Assembly (NCBI GenBank): GCA_002348185.1
Contig: DDYW01000156.1
Location: 29,717-72,593 of the forward strand
Reading direction: 5' to 3'
DNA from: Candidatus Hydrogenedentes bacterium UBA2224
Lineage (GTDB): Bacteria > Hydrogenedentota > Hydrogenedentia > Hydrogenedentales > SLHB01
DNA: 42,877 nucleotides
Shown here: positions 15,944-24,896 of the stretch, in pieces
Layout of the letters: every line of letters starts with the position of its first letter
Position numbering within the stretch: the first letter of the stretch is position 1
The notes under the pieces: model-generated
The model's database searches: none
What the model saw: the letters and a program-made list of their open reading frames with translations, nothing else
Told to the model about the DNA's origin: nothing
Position numbers and translations under genes: made by a program

Positions 15944-17101
15944 ATGGATTCTGACGAGACACTCCGCATCATCCTCGACCTCAGTTGTGCTCTGGAGCGG
16001 CCCCTCACGGGCGTCGGCTATGTGGCCCTGCACCAGGCGTCCGCGCTGGCGGGTCTCGACACAGCGCTCGATCTCCGGGTGTTCGGCACGCGCGCGCGGG
16101 GCGTCGCCCTGCCCCCCGAATGGCGCCGGGGCTTCACCCGCAGCTTTGTCGTGCCCGGTGCGCGCCGGCTCAAACTCGCGCTCTGGCCGCGCTGCAACTT
16201 TCCGCCCATCGAATGGTTCTGCGGCCCGGCCGACATCGCGCACGGGCTGTTTCACCTGCTTCCCGCTGCCGCGACCGCCAGGCGCATTGTCACGGTGCAC
16301 GATCTGGTCGTGTTTCGCCATCCCGAAACGCACACCGCGGAAACGGTGCGCATTCACCGGCGGCTTCTCCTGCACGCCGCGCGGAATGCTGATGCGCTGC
16401 TTGCGGTGTCCGAAAGCTGCCGTCAGGACATCCTTGATGTCCTCAATGTGCCCCCGGAGAAGGTCTTTGTCGTTCCCAATGGCGTGCGCCGCGGCGACTA
16501 TGAAGGCGAGCTCGACCCCGCCGCGCTGGCTCGCTGCAAACAACAGCTCGGTTTGCGGCGGGACTACTGGATTTTCGTCGGCACCATCGAGCCCCGGAAG
16601 AATCTGGTCCGGCTTCTTGCCGCTTACCGGCGCATCGCGGACCGGTTCCCCGAATGCCCGGACCTGCTGCTGGTGGGCCAAAGCGGCTGGCAGGCCGAAC
16701 CGGTATTCCAGGCGCTCCGGGAGCTGCGCCTCGAAAACAGGGTCTACCATGCCGGGTACCTGGCCCGTGCCGATGTTATACTGCTGCTGCGGGGAGCGGC
16801 GGCGTGTCTGTATCCTTCGTTGTATGAAGGGTTCGGATTGTCCGTACTGGAAGCGATGGCCGCCGGGGTGCCTGTGCTGACGTCCAACGTGTCGGCCATC
16901 CCCGAAGTAATCGGGCCGTGTGGCGTGTTGACTGATCCAGAGGACGTGGATGCCCTGGAGGCGGGACTGGAAACGCTGCATCTGCGGCCGGATGCGTGTG
17001 CGCGGATGGCGGTCCAGGCGCGGGAACGCGCGCGCGGATTCTCCTGGGAGGCCAGCGCGACGCGCCTGGCGGAGGTATACCGCCTGGTCCACCGCCGCTG
17101 A
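15944..17101 (+). CDS. Family 4 glycosyltransferase (mannosyltransferase-like)
   Basis: This encodes 385 residues in the GT-B fold. The N-terminal domain has PLTGVGYVALHQ, the usual Gly-rich acceptor loop, and TVHDLVVFRHPE. The C-terminal domain has FVGTIEPRKNL for donor binding and PSLYEGFGLSVLEAMAAG with the E-x7-E catalytic pair. This subgroup commonly transfers mannose or rhamnose in exopolysaccharide and O-antigen synthesis, but the donor here is not determined. It follows the second zinc-ribbon gene by 37 nt and precedes the dehydrogenase by 54 nt, so a four-gene plus-strand unit is likely. There is no membrane span. Confidence 0.92.
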   Translation: MDSDETLRIILDLSCALERPLTGVGYVALHQASALAGLDTALDLRVFGTRARGVALPPEWRRGFTRSFVVPGARRLKLALWPRCNFPPIEWFCGPADIAHGLFHLLPAAATARRIVTVHDLVVFRHPETHTAETVRIHRRLLLHAARNADALLAVSESCRQDILDVLNVPPEKVFVVPNGVRRGDYEGELDPAALARCKQQLGLRRDYWIFVGTIEPRKNLVRLLAAYRRIADRFPECPDLLLVGQSGWQAEPVFQALRELRLENRVYHAGYLARADVILLLRGAAACLYPSLYEGFGLSVLEAMAAGVPVLTSNVSAIPEVIGPCGVLTDPEDVDALEAGLETLHLRPDACARMAVQARERARGFSWEASATRLAEVYRLVHRR

Positions 17102-17155
17102 TCGGGGCCAGGGCGTCAAAACACGCAAATTGAGGCGATGCCGGGGAGGTCTATC

Positions 17156-18286
17156 GTGAAAGCTGCGGTGATTTTCGAAAACGGCGATCTCGAGTGCATC
17201 AAGTTCGAAGAGGTCCCGTCGCCGGTTCCGGGACCCGGCGAGATTCTGCTCGACGTGCATGCCGCCGCGTTGAACCATCTGGATATCTGGGTGCGCAGAG
17301 GCCGTCCGGGGGTGGAACTGCCCGTTCCGCACATCCTGGGGTCCGACGCGGCCGGGGTGGTGCTCGAGGCAGGTGAGGGCGTGGACCACGTGCGGCCGGG
17401 CGACGCGGTGCTCATCAATCCCGGGTTAAGCTGCGGCAGATGCGAGTTCTGCCGGCGCGGCGAACAGAGCGAGTGCATTTCCTTCGGCATCGTGGGCATG
17501 GCGCGGCCGGGGACCTTCGCGGAGCGCGTGGTCGCGCCCGCCATGAACGTGTTTGCCAAACCGTCCCACCTGAGCATGACCGAGGCGGCGGCGCTCCCGC
17601 TTGCCTATGTCACGGCGTGGCGCATGCTCATGTCGCGCGCCCGGTTGCGGCCCGGCGAAACGGTGCTGATCCACGGAATCGGCGGCGGAGTGGCTCTGGC
17701 CGGCCTTCAACTTGCCCGCCTGGCAGGGGCACGCGTCGTGGTCACTTCCTCCTCGGATGACAAGCTGTTGCGCGCGCGCGAATTCGGCGCCGATGACTGC
17801 GTCAACTATGCCACCAACCCGTGCCTGAGCGAGGCCATCCGCGATCTCACGGGCGGACGCGGCGTCGATATCGTGCTGGATACGGTCGGTGCGGCAACCT
17901 GGTCCGAGAACTTCAAGGCGGTGCGCCGCGGCGGCCGGATTGTCCATTGCGGCGTCACAACGGGTGCGGAGACCACCGTGAACATCTCCCAGCTCTATTG
18001 GAACCATCTCGTGGTGATGGGGTCAACCATGGGGTCCGACGACGAATTCCGGCAGATGCTCGCGGCCGTTTCCGCCTCCCGTATGCGGCCCGTGGTGGAT
18101 TCGATCTATCCCCTTAACCGGGTGTGCGAGGCCACGCTCCGGATGGAATCGGGCGAGCAGTTTGGCAAGATTGTGCTGGTGCCCGGCGGAGTACCCGACG
18201 CGCTGAACAAACCACGCGCCGAGTCCGGATTCCGCGGCCACAACTTTGAAGCGGTCCAGGAAGCCGGTTCCGTCGAGGCGGAATAG
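17156..18286 (+). CDS. Zinc-dependent medium-chain alcohol dehydrogenase/quinone-reductase family
   Basis: This encodes 376 residues from the GTG at 17156, chosen because GGGGAGG lies 8 nt upstream and the protein then begins MKAAVIFENG, typical of the family. An ATG six codons earlier lies inside the ribosome-binding region. The structural zinc cysteines (CGRCEFCRRGEQSEC) are intact. The NHLDIWVRRG segment replaces the usual catalytic Cys-His pair, as in many quinone-reductase-like members. The Rossmann motif is HGIGGGVALAGLQLA. Family members oxidise or reduce alcohols, aldehydes or enones with NAD(P)H; the substrate is unknown. It ends 23 nt before the oppositely oriented cohesin-like gene. 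Confidence 0.88.
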   Translation: MKAAVIFENGDLECIKFEEVPSPVPGPGEILLDVHAAALNHLDIWVRRGRPGVELPVPHILGSDAAGVVLEAGEGVDHVRPGDAVLINPGLSCGRCEFCRRGEQSECISFGIVGMARPGTFAERVVAPAMNVFAKPSHLSMTEAAALPLAYVTAWRMLMSRARLRPGETVLIHGIGGGVALAGLQLARLAGARVVVTSSSDDKLLRAREFGADDCVNYATNPCLSEAIRDLTGGRGVDIVLDTVGAATWSENFKAVRRGGRIVHCGVTTGAETTVNISQLYWNHLVVMGSTMGSDDEFRQMLAAVSASRMRPVVDSIYPLNRVCEATLRMESGEQFGKIVLVPGGVPDALNKPRAESGFRGHNFEAVQEAGSVEAE

Positions 18287-18309
18287 ACCCTTGCGGGAAG
18301 CGGGGCGGC

Positions 18310-19449
18310 TCAGGATGTCAGCCGCTTCCGAAGCGCCACGATCCCCACCACGACAGCGACGACGACCCCAAGAAATATCAGGGTCGGCACGATGCTCTTG
18401 CTGGCCGGAACGGTTGTGTCGCCCGGTTCCGCTGCTGCGGACACAGCGGCGGGAGCTTCCTCCTCCCCCGAAGGCGTCTCGGGAGCCACGGTTGCGGCGG
18501 TCGGTTGCGGCGCGGCACTATCCATGACGGGGGCACTGGTCCCCGCTGCGATCCCGGATTCGGGCGTGTCGGGCACAGCCGCGACCTGCATCTCCGGCGC
18601 CTGCTCGTCTCCGGCAGGAGGCTGGCCTTCGGAGACGCCCGTCTGCGCGGCATCCCGGGTCTCTGACGACCGGGCGCCGATGTTCAGGCGGCCTTCCGCC
18701 GCGGCGGTCAGTGCGTCGGCAAGTTCCTTGCTCGCCGCCGCGTCACTGGCCTCCCCGGAAGCTCCGACATCGGATGCCGGAGCGGGTTCGCGTCTGGCAG
18801 CCGTGCTGTCGCGTTGAGGCCTGTCCGCCGTGTCGGCTGTATGCCGCGGCGCCGGTTCCGTCTCGGGGACCGTGACCGGGAGGGGCTCCGGCCCTTTGTT
18901 CTCCCCCTCGGCGTCTCCCTGATCCGGCGTTTGCCCCTCTTCGGATGGCTCCTGGTCTTCGTCGGATTCCGTATCGTCTTCTTCGGCTTGCTCGAAGGAG
19001 ATGCTGCCCGTGCTTCCCCGCGAAGGGATCTCGTCGCCCTGCAATGAGGCAAAGGTGGTGCCGGTGATGCTGATGTTCGTGGAGGCCTCGTCCCCGCGCC
19101 GTTCCAGGACGATATTGGTGACCTCGCCCGCGGCCAGCGTGCTGCTGTTCAATCCTGCCATGACCACCATGTAGGTGCCGGGCTCTTTGACGTTGGTCAT
19201 GACCTCTTTCCCGGCGGATTGCGCGGCCGCTCCGGGGCTGGCTTGACGCGGTTCCAGAGCGGAAGGGTCGTAATTCAGTTGAAAACTCAATGCGGCCACT
19301 CCGTCGGCGACTTCCCCTTCCAAAAGGACGGGAATCGTCACCTGATCCCCCTGGATTACGGGCTGGCCGATCCGCAGAGTGCCCGCGACCGACGACGCGG
19401 ACACGAACATGAGCACCGTTGCTGCACCCAATGCAAGACTCTTTTTCAT
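18310..19449 (-). CDS. Cohesin-like domain protein with C-terminal membrane anchor
   Basis: This encodes 379 residues: a signal peptide (1-22, cut near SVA-GT), a beta-sandwich of about 125 residues with the sequence style of cohesin/carbohydrate-binding-like modules (IPVLLEGEVADGVAALSFQLNYD), a long acidic Pro/Glu/Thr-rich linker (about 150-345) and a C-terminal hydrophobic span followed by RKR. The tail resembles a sorting or stop-transfer signal, with positive charges on the inner side. It should display the domain outside the membrane. Cohesins bind dockerins in cellulosomes, but similar modules occur widely in other bacteria without them, and I see no dockerin in this window. The linker is compositionally biased and will evolve quickly. 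Confidence 0.75.
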   Translation of the reverse strand: MKKSLALGAATVLMFVSASSVAGTLRIGQPVIQGDQVTIPVLLEGEVADGVAALSFQLNYDPSALEPRQASPGAAAQSAGKEVMTNVKEPGTYMVVMAGLNSSTLAAGEVTNIVLERRGDEASTNISITGTTFASLQGDEIPSRGSTGSISFEQAEEDDTESDEDQEPSEEGQTPDQGDAEGENKGPEPLPVTVPETEPAPRHTADTADRPQRDSTAARREPAPASDVGASGEASDAAASKELADALTAAAEGRLNIGARSSETRDAAQTGVSEGQPPAGDEQAPEMQVAAVPDTPESGIAAGTSAPVMDSAAPQPTAATVAPETPSGEEEAPAAVSAAAEPGDTTVPASKSIVPTLIFLGVVVAVVVGIVALRKRLTS

Positions 19450-19591
19450 GGTTCAATCCCGTTTTGCCTGCGCTACCGTTTTAGAAACGAGCCGGCTAGT
19501 GCCTCGATCCCATCCACTTTAACGCTTTGGAACCCTGAACCGTTGACCGGGTTCGCCCCGATATGCCAAACACGCGGATTCGGGGGGGCCG

Positions 19592-20128
19592 TCATTCATC
19601 GGGCCTTACGTCCAGGTGGCTCTCTTCGCCTTCGCGTGCGAGTTTGGGATACATGCCAGCGAAGACGGCGTCTCCGCCCGGGAGCTGAGAACGCACGACC
19701 GTGATAAGTAAGTACAGCCACGCCAATAGCTTAGCTACAGGCAGGCCAAATACTGCCGCCAGCTCGTCCAGGTGCTGAAGCGTGGTACCCAGCAGGCTCA
19801 AGCTGCCCGGCGCAAGCAGCAGGTGAAAAGGGTAGGGGAGAAACGCAATCAATGCCAGAATGCCCACCTGGATCGCGCGCGCCATCGCGTTTTCCGGCGT
19901 CACTCCGGCATCCAGGCTGCGCCGATGGGCAAAAAAGGCCAGGTAAAGCGCCAGAAACAGGGTCACCAGACTCGGGGAATTGATGATGGCATTCTGTGTG
20001 ACCACGCCACCCGCCAGACGGGCCGCCCAGTAGGCGGACTCTGGAAGGAGGCCCACAAGGAAAAAGACCAGCCACAATGCCAGTGTGGGCAGGGTCCAAA
20101 TGCTGAAGGAGCTCTTCGACTGGCTCAC
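19592..20128 (-). CDS. Integral membrane protein, family unknown
   Basis: This encodes 178 residues from a GTG at 20128 with a strong GGGAGGAA site. About four hydrophobic spans are visible (residues roughly 8-28, 47-66, 86-112 and 124-145). The last 35 residues are charged and soluble. The span composition (FFLVGLLPESAYW, YPFHLLLAPGSLSLLG) resembles Yip1-like small membrane proteins, but this is not strong. A promoter-like sequence with an inverted repeat lies upstream (20194-20227). Function unknown. Confidence 0.65.
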   Translation of the reverse strand: MSQSKSSFSIWTLPTLALWLVFFLVGLLPESAYWAARLAGGVVTQNAIINSPSLVTLFLALYLAFFAHRRSLDAGVTPENAMARAIQVGILALIAFLPYPFHLLLAPGSLSLLGTTLQHLDELAAVFGLPVAKLLAWLYLLITVVRSQLPGGDAVFAGMYPKLAREGEESHLDVRPDE

Positions 20129-20193
20129 GCAATTCCTCCCGATGAAGGTGCAACCTCACCAAAGTACCGCACGGCGTACCGCGATTCAAGCCT

Positions 20194-20227
20194 TTGTAAT
20201 AAAAATGGTTACAAGTCAATCGGCCAA
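20194..20227 (-). promoter_or_regulatory. Promoter-like sequence overlapping an inverted repeat TTGTAA-N9-TTACAA
   Basis: On the minus strand TTGGCC (20222-20227) is followed after 17 nt by TTTTAT (20199-20204), a fair -35/-10 pair 70 nt before the GTG start of the membrane protein. TTGTAA (20194-20199) and TTACAA (20209-20214) form a perfect 6-bp inverted repeat with a 9-nt centre across the -10, the usual place for a repressor operator. The patch is markedly AT-rich against its surroundings. Confidence 0.4.
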
Positions 20228-20279
20228 TTCTGGCGCATGCTCTCCCGGAGCCGCGAGGGCCCTCTCCCCGATGCATCGG

Positions 20280-21599
20280 TCAGCCCTGTGGTCCGTGAAC
20301 GGCCGGATCCCAGTCGACGATCCGGAACGCCTCCCTGCAACAGGGTTCGGCGGGCGGCCGGCGCATCTCGGCCAGGAGGATCAGGGCTTCCAGTGCAAGT
20401 CTATCCGCCGCTCCGAAACCGACATAGCTGGCGGTGGTCCCTCCGTAACCGCCCGCCAGGGCCCCCGCAAGCGTCGGGAAATACGCGTGGTATTCCTCCG
20501 TATAGCCGCAGAGCAGGGCCGTGCCCACAGGCGCCCGGGCCTTCAATTCAAGCTGGTACTGAACGAAGGCCTCGCCCGGCATCCCGACGAAGGCCAGGGC
20601 ATCGTTAATCAGCAAAGCCGTCAGCGGCACGGCGAGATCCGGCGTCGCCGATTCCAGGTAGCGGCCAAACAACCCCTTGTCCCCGCCGTGCGCCTCGAAA
20701 ACAATCCGGTGCTGTTCCGCATCGTTCAGATTCCATCGTGTACCTACCTGCACGGACTCCTGGCGGTACGCCACGCCGGTCCGCGCCGCGGGGCGCGGTT
20801 CAATCCCGGGGAGAGCCGCCAGGATGCTTCGGGCGCATGCCCGGCCGACCGTTTGCGCCGCCTCTACGCCGCCCTGAGCGACGGGGGTCTTGTCGAGGTA
20901 GGGGTTGATGTCGCCGCACGCTCCCTGCAGAAACACGCACGGGTAGCCGCTCTCGGCCTCAACCTGTCGCCGCAGTTCCCCAATGTAGTCGGCGGAGTAC
21001 TGCCGGTTCGAAGGCCCCATGATCACCGGATGACAGGCAAAATGAACCAGCAGCGCGATGGGCTGCCCGTCGGCGCCGTTGATTTTGACGAGCGTCGCCT
21101 CGCGGTCGACAGGCTCGGTCGGCGTCTGCGCCTCGTTCCGCCAGAGCATGACGCAGCGCCCGTCCTCGAGGATCCGCCGCCGGTTATGCCCGATGTCGAG
21201 GGTGACTGCGCCGATGCCGACACGGGCGGGCTGGAGTCTGCCCAGCGCGTCCGCAATGGCCTCGACCGTAGCGTCCATCACCACGTTGGCGTGCGGCGCG
21301 TCCGGCACGTCCATCTCGGGCGCGTGATGGGTATGCGTCGCGGCAAAAAACACATGGGGAACCCCCAGCCCGGCGGCTCGCTTATGGATCTCCGCCTGAA
21401 CGTCTCTCATGGGCGGCCGCCCCAGATCCGCTGACACCAGCGCCGCGGTGGTCCCGTGGGCCCGAAACACCACCGCACGCAGCATCAACGGGTCCAGCGT
21501 GCCCGTCGCCGGCCCTTTCCGCTCCGCATAGCCCCAGAGCGGGAGCCCAGGAGCGGGGGTGATGTCGCGCGTGCCCAGCCCAACCCAAAGGTCATTCAT
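20280..21599 (-). CDS. Neutral/alkaline ceramidase-like hydrolase domain protein
   Basis: This encodes 439 residues. The start MNDLWVGLGTRDITP has a GGAAG site and matches the usual N-terminus of this family (G-x-G-x-x-D-I-T-P). Conserved blocks include FAATHTHHAPEMD (zinc-binding histidines), HFACHPVIMG, YSADYIGELRR and FLQGACGDINPY, all typical of the neutral/alkaline non-lysosomal ceramidase family. No signal peptide is visible, so it may be cytoplasmic, unlike secreted ceramidases. Bacterial relatives are common in polymer-degrading genomes and mostly lack a known substrate; amide hydrolysis is the likely chemistry. The next gene upstream on the same strand ends at 21658, 58 nt away. Confidence 0.85.
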   Translation of the reverse strand: MNDLWVGLGTRDITPAPGLPLWGYAERKGPATGTLDPLMLRAVVFRAHGTTAALVSADLGRPPMRDVQAEIHKRAAGLGVPHVFFAATHTHHAPEMDVPDAPHANVVMDATVEAIADALGRLQPARVGIGAVTLDIGHNRRRILEDGRCVMLWRNEAQTPTEPVDREATLVKINGADGQPIALLVHFACHPVIMGPSNRQYSADYIGELRRQVEAESGYPCVFLQGACGDINPYLDKTPVAQGGVEAAQTVGRACARSILAALPGIEPRPAARTGVAYRQESVQVGTRWNLNDAEQHRIVFEAHGGDKGLFGRYLESATPDLAVPLTALLINDALAFVGMPGEAFVQYQLELKARAPVGTALLCGYTEEYHAYFPTLAGALAGGYGGTTASYVGFGAADRLALEALILLAEMRRPPAEPCCREAFRIVDWDPAVHGPQG

Positions 21600-21657
21600 G
21601 CATGGTCTTCCTTATCGATCTCCGTGGCCGTCGGCCCTCCGCATAGCATCGCGCGTC

Positions 21658-22737
21658 TCACGAGCGGGGCAGCAGGGCCGCGCCATAACGCCAGGCGGCG
21701 GGGCGGCCCGCGAAACTCCACAGCGTTTCCGATGCGGGCAGGAATTCGGTCGTCGCTCCAGAGTCCCGCAGTACTTTGCCCGCGCTTTCAGGAAACATGC
21801 CAGGACTCAGAATGATGATCCAGCCGAATTCCGCGTCTTCAGACAGGGCCCGGACCTTGCGCCACGTGTGCACAACGTTGTAGCCCGTGACAGCCGCGGC
21901 GATGGCGGCTGAGGCCCAGGACCCCAGCGCGGTGTCCAGCTGCAGCAGCTTGTTCATCAAAAACACCAGCGCCACAAACACCGGAAGGCCCCACATCAGG
22001 GGGATCAGGTTCAGCCGTTTGCGGCCCGCCTCCGCATACACCAGGATCTCCGCCTGTTCCGTTTCCGTCAGACGCCGGCGCTGCATGGCGCCGTCGGCGG
22101 CGTCCGGAAACCAGTCGCCGGGAACATCCAGCACCAGCGGGTCTTCCGGCACGGCCGCGGCCTTCGTGAGGATGACCGACAGCCATTCCTCCGGCTCTTC
22201 CCCGTTGATACGGTGAACCACGTTATGCCCGGCATACAGCTCGACCACATTCGCGGCGTCCACGCTGTCGCGCATGAGACCGGTCTTCTCCAGCCAGTGC
22301 CGCGTCTTGTCGGTAAAGTCCTCCGCGTTCACCGTTCCCTCGAACACACGCACATACCCTGCACCGCGTGCCCGGCGCAGCACGGAACGGCGAACGAGAA
22401 GGTCGAGGGGGAGGAACAGCGCGATGAGCCCCGTGACCAGCAGGAAGCTCGAAACCACCGGCGCCACCACTCCGTGCCACGCGCTGGCTTCCATCCAGTG
22501 AAACAGAGCGAGCGCGGCGGCCCCCGCGATCCCCAGAAGCGCCAGCGTTGTGGCGGCCTGGACGAGGCTGCGCCTCAGAAGCGCCGCCTCCAGCAGCAGT
22601 AGATCATCGTGTTCTTCCTCGCTCAGCTCGCGTGTTGCCACCTCCGGCATGCCGGCGCAGAGCTGTACCACGGCCCCTCTCTCCAGAGGGTGCTGGTACA
22701 TCGGAGTCGATGCCTGGTCGTTATCCGGCTGGGTCAT
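21658..22737 (-). CDS. Four-span membrane protein of unknown function
   Basis: This encodes 359 residues from the ATG at 22737. Two spans lie near residues 55-105 (ALLGIAGAAALALFHW and VSSFLLVTGLIALFLPLD). A soluble domain of about 150 residues follows, then two more spans near 250-300 (LPVFVALVFLMN and IAAAVTGYNVVHTW) and a short soluble tail. The soluble domain has no motif I can name. Upstream in-frame codons run into mnmG and look non-coding. It follows mnmG by 55 nt on the same strand and may be co-transcribed, but no functional tie is evident. Confidence 0.7.
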   Translation of the reverse strand: MTQPDNDQASTPMYQHPLERGAVVQLCAGMPEVATRELSEEEHDDLLLLEAALLRRSLVQAATTLALLGIAGAAALALFHWMEASAWHGVVAPVVSSFLLVTGLIALFLPLDLLVRRSVLRRARGAGYVRVFEGTVNAEDFTDKTRHWLEKTGLMRDSVDAANVVELYAGHNVVHRINGEEPEEWLSVILTKAAAVPEDPLVLDVPGDWFPDAADGAMQRRRLTETEQAEILVYAEAGRKRLNLIPLMWGLPVFVALVFLMNKLLQLDTALGSWASAAIAAAVTGYNVVHTWRKVRALSEDAEFGWIIILSPGMFPESAGKVLRDSGATTEFLPASETLWSFAGRPAAWRYGAALLPRS

Positions 22738-22792
22738 GGTTCTACGGCTGCCTCGAAGACCGCGGTTCCTTCTCGCTCTCCACACGCCATAC

Positions 22793-24673
22793 TCAAGCCT
22801 CCGCGGTCCTCGTTTCGCGCGAAAGTTTTTCAAGATACACCAACAACGCCGCAATGTCAGACGAGCGGATGCCCGGGATGCGTCCCGCCTGGCCCAGGTT
22901 CACTGGCCGCACTTCGCTGAACCGTTGCCGGGCCTCGTACGGGATGCCCGGAACCGAAAAAAAGTCGAGTCCGGCCGGGATCGCCCGCGTTTCCGCGTTG
23001 TGAAACCGTTCCACGTCACGCTCCTGCCGCGCGAAATACCCCTCGTATTTGCACCGGATCTCGACCTGCTCCGCCTCCTCAAACGACAGCGGCACGGGCG
23101 GGGGAGCGAAGCGCCATACGTCTTTGATGGACACCCCGACCCGGCGCAGGAGCTGCGCGGCCGGCTGGGTCGCCGTGGCGGCCGCCTCGCCGGCTTCGGT
23201 CAGCATCCGGTTCAGTTCGTCTGACGCCGGTACCAGCGTGTCTTTCAGCCGCTTCAGTTCCGTTTCCACCCGCACCTCCTTTTCGCGCACATGGCGTTTG
23301 AAAGAGGCATCCGCGATGCCGTAGCCGGCAAGCCGTACGTCGGCATTGTCATGGCGCAGCAGCAAGCGGTACTCTGCGCGCGACGTAAACAAGCGGTACG
23401 GTTCCAGCACGCCCCGAGTGACGAGATCGTCTATCATCACCCCAATATACGCCTCGCTGCGGGGAATGTAGAGGGGGGGCGCCCCTTCGAGCCAGCGCAT
23501 CACGTTCAGGGCCGCGAACAATCCCTGCGCGGCCGCCTCTTCGTAGCCCGACGTGCCGTTGATCTGTCCCGCGTGGAACAGCCCCCGCACCGTCTTGGTC
23601 TCGAGCGTAGGTTTGAGTTGCGTGGGAAACACAAAATCGTATTCGACCGCGTAGCCCGGACGGATAATTTCCGCTTCTTCCAGACCCGGGACGGTGTGGA
23701 GCATGGCAAGCTGGACGTCTTCGGGCAGGCTGGTCGACATGCCGTTCACGTACACTTCCTGCGTGCTCAGCCCTTCCGGTTCAAGAAAGATGTGATGCCG
23801 CTCCTTGTCGGGAAACTTCATCACCTTGTCTTCAATGCTCGGACAATAGCGTATGCCAATGCCCTCGATCTTCCCCGAATAGAGCGGCGAGCGGTCCATA
23901 TTGGCCCGAATCACCTGCTGCGTCGCCGCATTCGAATACGTCATCCAGCACAGGATCCGGTTCGGATCAAACCCCGCGATGGGCGTCGAGAACGAAAACG
24001 GGCGCGGATGCTCGTCGCCGGGCGAAGGCGTCATGACATCCGTATTCATGCTTCGGCGGTGGATGCGCGCGCAGGTGCCCGTCTTCAATCGGCCCAGAGC
24101 GAACCCGAGTTCCCGGTACGACCGCGACAAGCCGATGGCCGCGGCGTCGCCCGCCCGCCCCCCGGGCACGTCGACCATCCCGAAATGCAGTCTCGCCCCC
24201 AGAAAGGTCCCCGCGCACACGATGACCGCCCGCGCCGTGATCTCCGTGCCCAGGCTCGTCCGAATCCCCGCGATCTCGTCCCCGCGGACCAGAAACGCTT
24301 CGGCCGAGGCCTGGCGCAGGGTGAGGTTGGCCTGTTCCTCGCAGACCCGCTTCATGTCGTACTGGTAGGCCGTGCGGTCGGCCTGAGCGCGCGGCGAATG
24401 CACCGCCGGACCCTTCGACTGGTTCAACATCTTGTAGTGGATGCCCGTCCGGTCGATGCACCGCGCCATTTCGCCGCCCAAGGCGTCAATCTCGCGCACC
24501 AACTGCCCTTTTGCCGTTCCGCCGATGGCGGGGTTGCACGACATCTTCGCTATGCTGTCGAGTTGCATGGTCGCCAGCAGGGTACGGTGGCCCGCCCGCG
24601 CGCATGCCAGCGCCGCCTCGACGCCCGCATGCCCGCCGCCCACAACAATCACGTCAAAGTCACGTTGGTTCAT
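22793..24673 (-). CDS. mnmG: tRNA uridine-5-carboxymethylaminomethyl modification enzyme MnmG (GidA)
   Basis: This encodes 626 residues, the normal length. FAD-binding VVGGGHAGVEAALACARAG opens the protein. NPAIGGTAKGQLVREIDALGGEMA, SPRAQADR, AGQINGTSGYEEAAAQG and RLFTSRAEYRLLLRHDNAD are hallmark blocks of MnmG, and the C-terminal helical domain that contacts tRNA and MnmE is complete. With MnmE it installs the 5-carboxymethylaminomethyl group on U34 of tRNAs reading NNA/NNG codons, using FAD and methylene-tetrahydrofolate. mnmE is not in the window. The ATG at 24673 gives the canonical MNQRDFDVIVVGGG start, although its ribosome-binding site is weak. Confidence 0.97.
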   Translation of the reverse strand: MNQRDFDVIVVGGGHAGVEAALACARAGHRTLLATMQLDSIAKMSCNPAIGGTAKGQLVREIDALGGEMARCIDRTGIHYKMLNQSKGPAVHSPRAQADRTAYQYDMKRVCEEQANLTLRQASAEAFLVRGDEIAGIRTSLGTEITARAVIVCAGTFLGARLHFGMVDVPGGRAGDAAAIGLSRSYRELGFALGRLKTGTCARIHRRSMNTDVMTPSPGDEHPRPFSFSTPIAGFDPNRILCWMTYSNAATQQVIRANMDRSPLYSGKIEGIGIRYCPSIEDKVMKFPDKERHHIFLEPEGLSTQEVYVNGMSTSLPEDVQLAMLHTVPGLEEAEIIRPGYAVEYDFVFPTQLKPTLETKTVRGLFHAGQINGTSGYEEAAAQGLFAALNVMRWLEGAPPLYIPRSEAYIGVMIDDLVTRGVLEPYRLFTSRAEYRLLLRHDNADVRLAGYGIADASFKRHVREKEVRVETELKRLKDTLVPASDELNRMLTEAGEAAATATQPAAQLLRRVGVSIKDVWRFAPPPVPLSFEEAEQVEIRCKYEGYFARQERDVERFHNAETRAIPAGLDFFSVPGIPYEARQRFSEVRPVNLGQAGRIPGIRSSDIAALLVYLEKLSRETRTAEA

Positions 24674-24852
24674 CAGGGTGAATGGCTGTATCCGGTGCGG
24701 ATTTTGTGATTTCCACGGGGACTCCATCGCGTATTCTACCATGGACGCGGACCCGCAGGCACACTGGGCGCCCTGGCCCTGCATCCCAATCGCCTCTATC
24801 GGAAGGCGATTTGGCCGGCCTCGCTCTGTGGAAGCGTTCCGGCACGATGCCC

Positions 24853-24858
24853 TATAAT
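24853..24858 (+). promoter_or_regulatory. Perfect -10 hexamer upstream of the DUF6807 gene
   Basis: TATAAT at 24853-24858 lies 38 nt before the ATG, in the divergent spacer between mnmG and the plus-strand pair. No recognisable -35 is present at 16-18 nt, so an activator or an alternative upstream contact may be needed. Confidence 0.45.
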
Positions 24859-24896
24859 CTTCACATTAGCGTGCGATCCCGCGAAAGGAGTTTCCC

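Noticed and set aside
15788..17389. A 533-codon open frame on the minus strand opposite the GT4 gene
   Set aside because: Arg/His/Pro-rich, no motifs, and covers three clear plus-strand gene parts.
18287..18330. Bidirectional terminator between the dehydrogenase and cohesin-like genes
   Set aside because: A GC-rich stem can be drawn but it includes coding sequence, has wobble pairs and lacks a T tract on either strand.
18310..19449. Cellulosome scaffoldin
   Set aside because: Only one cohesin-like domain, no dockerin or cellulase in the window; such modules are common in non-cellulosomal proteins.
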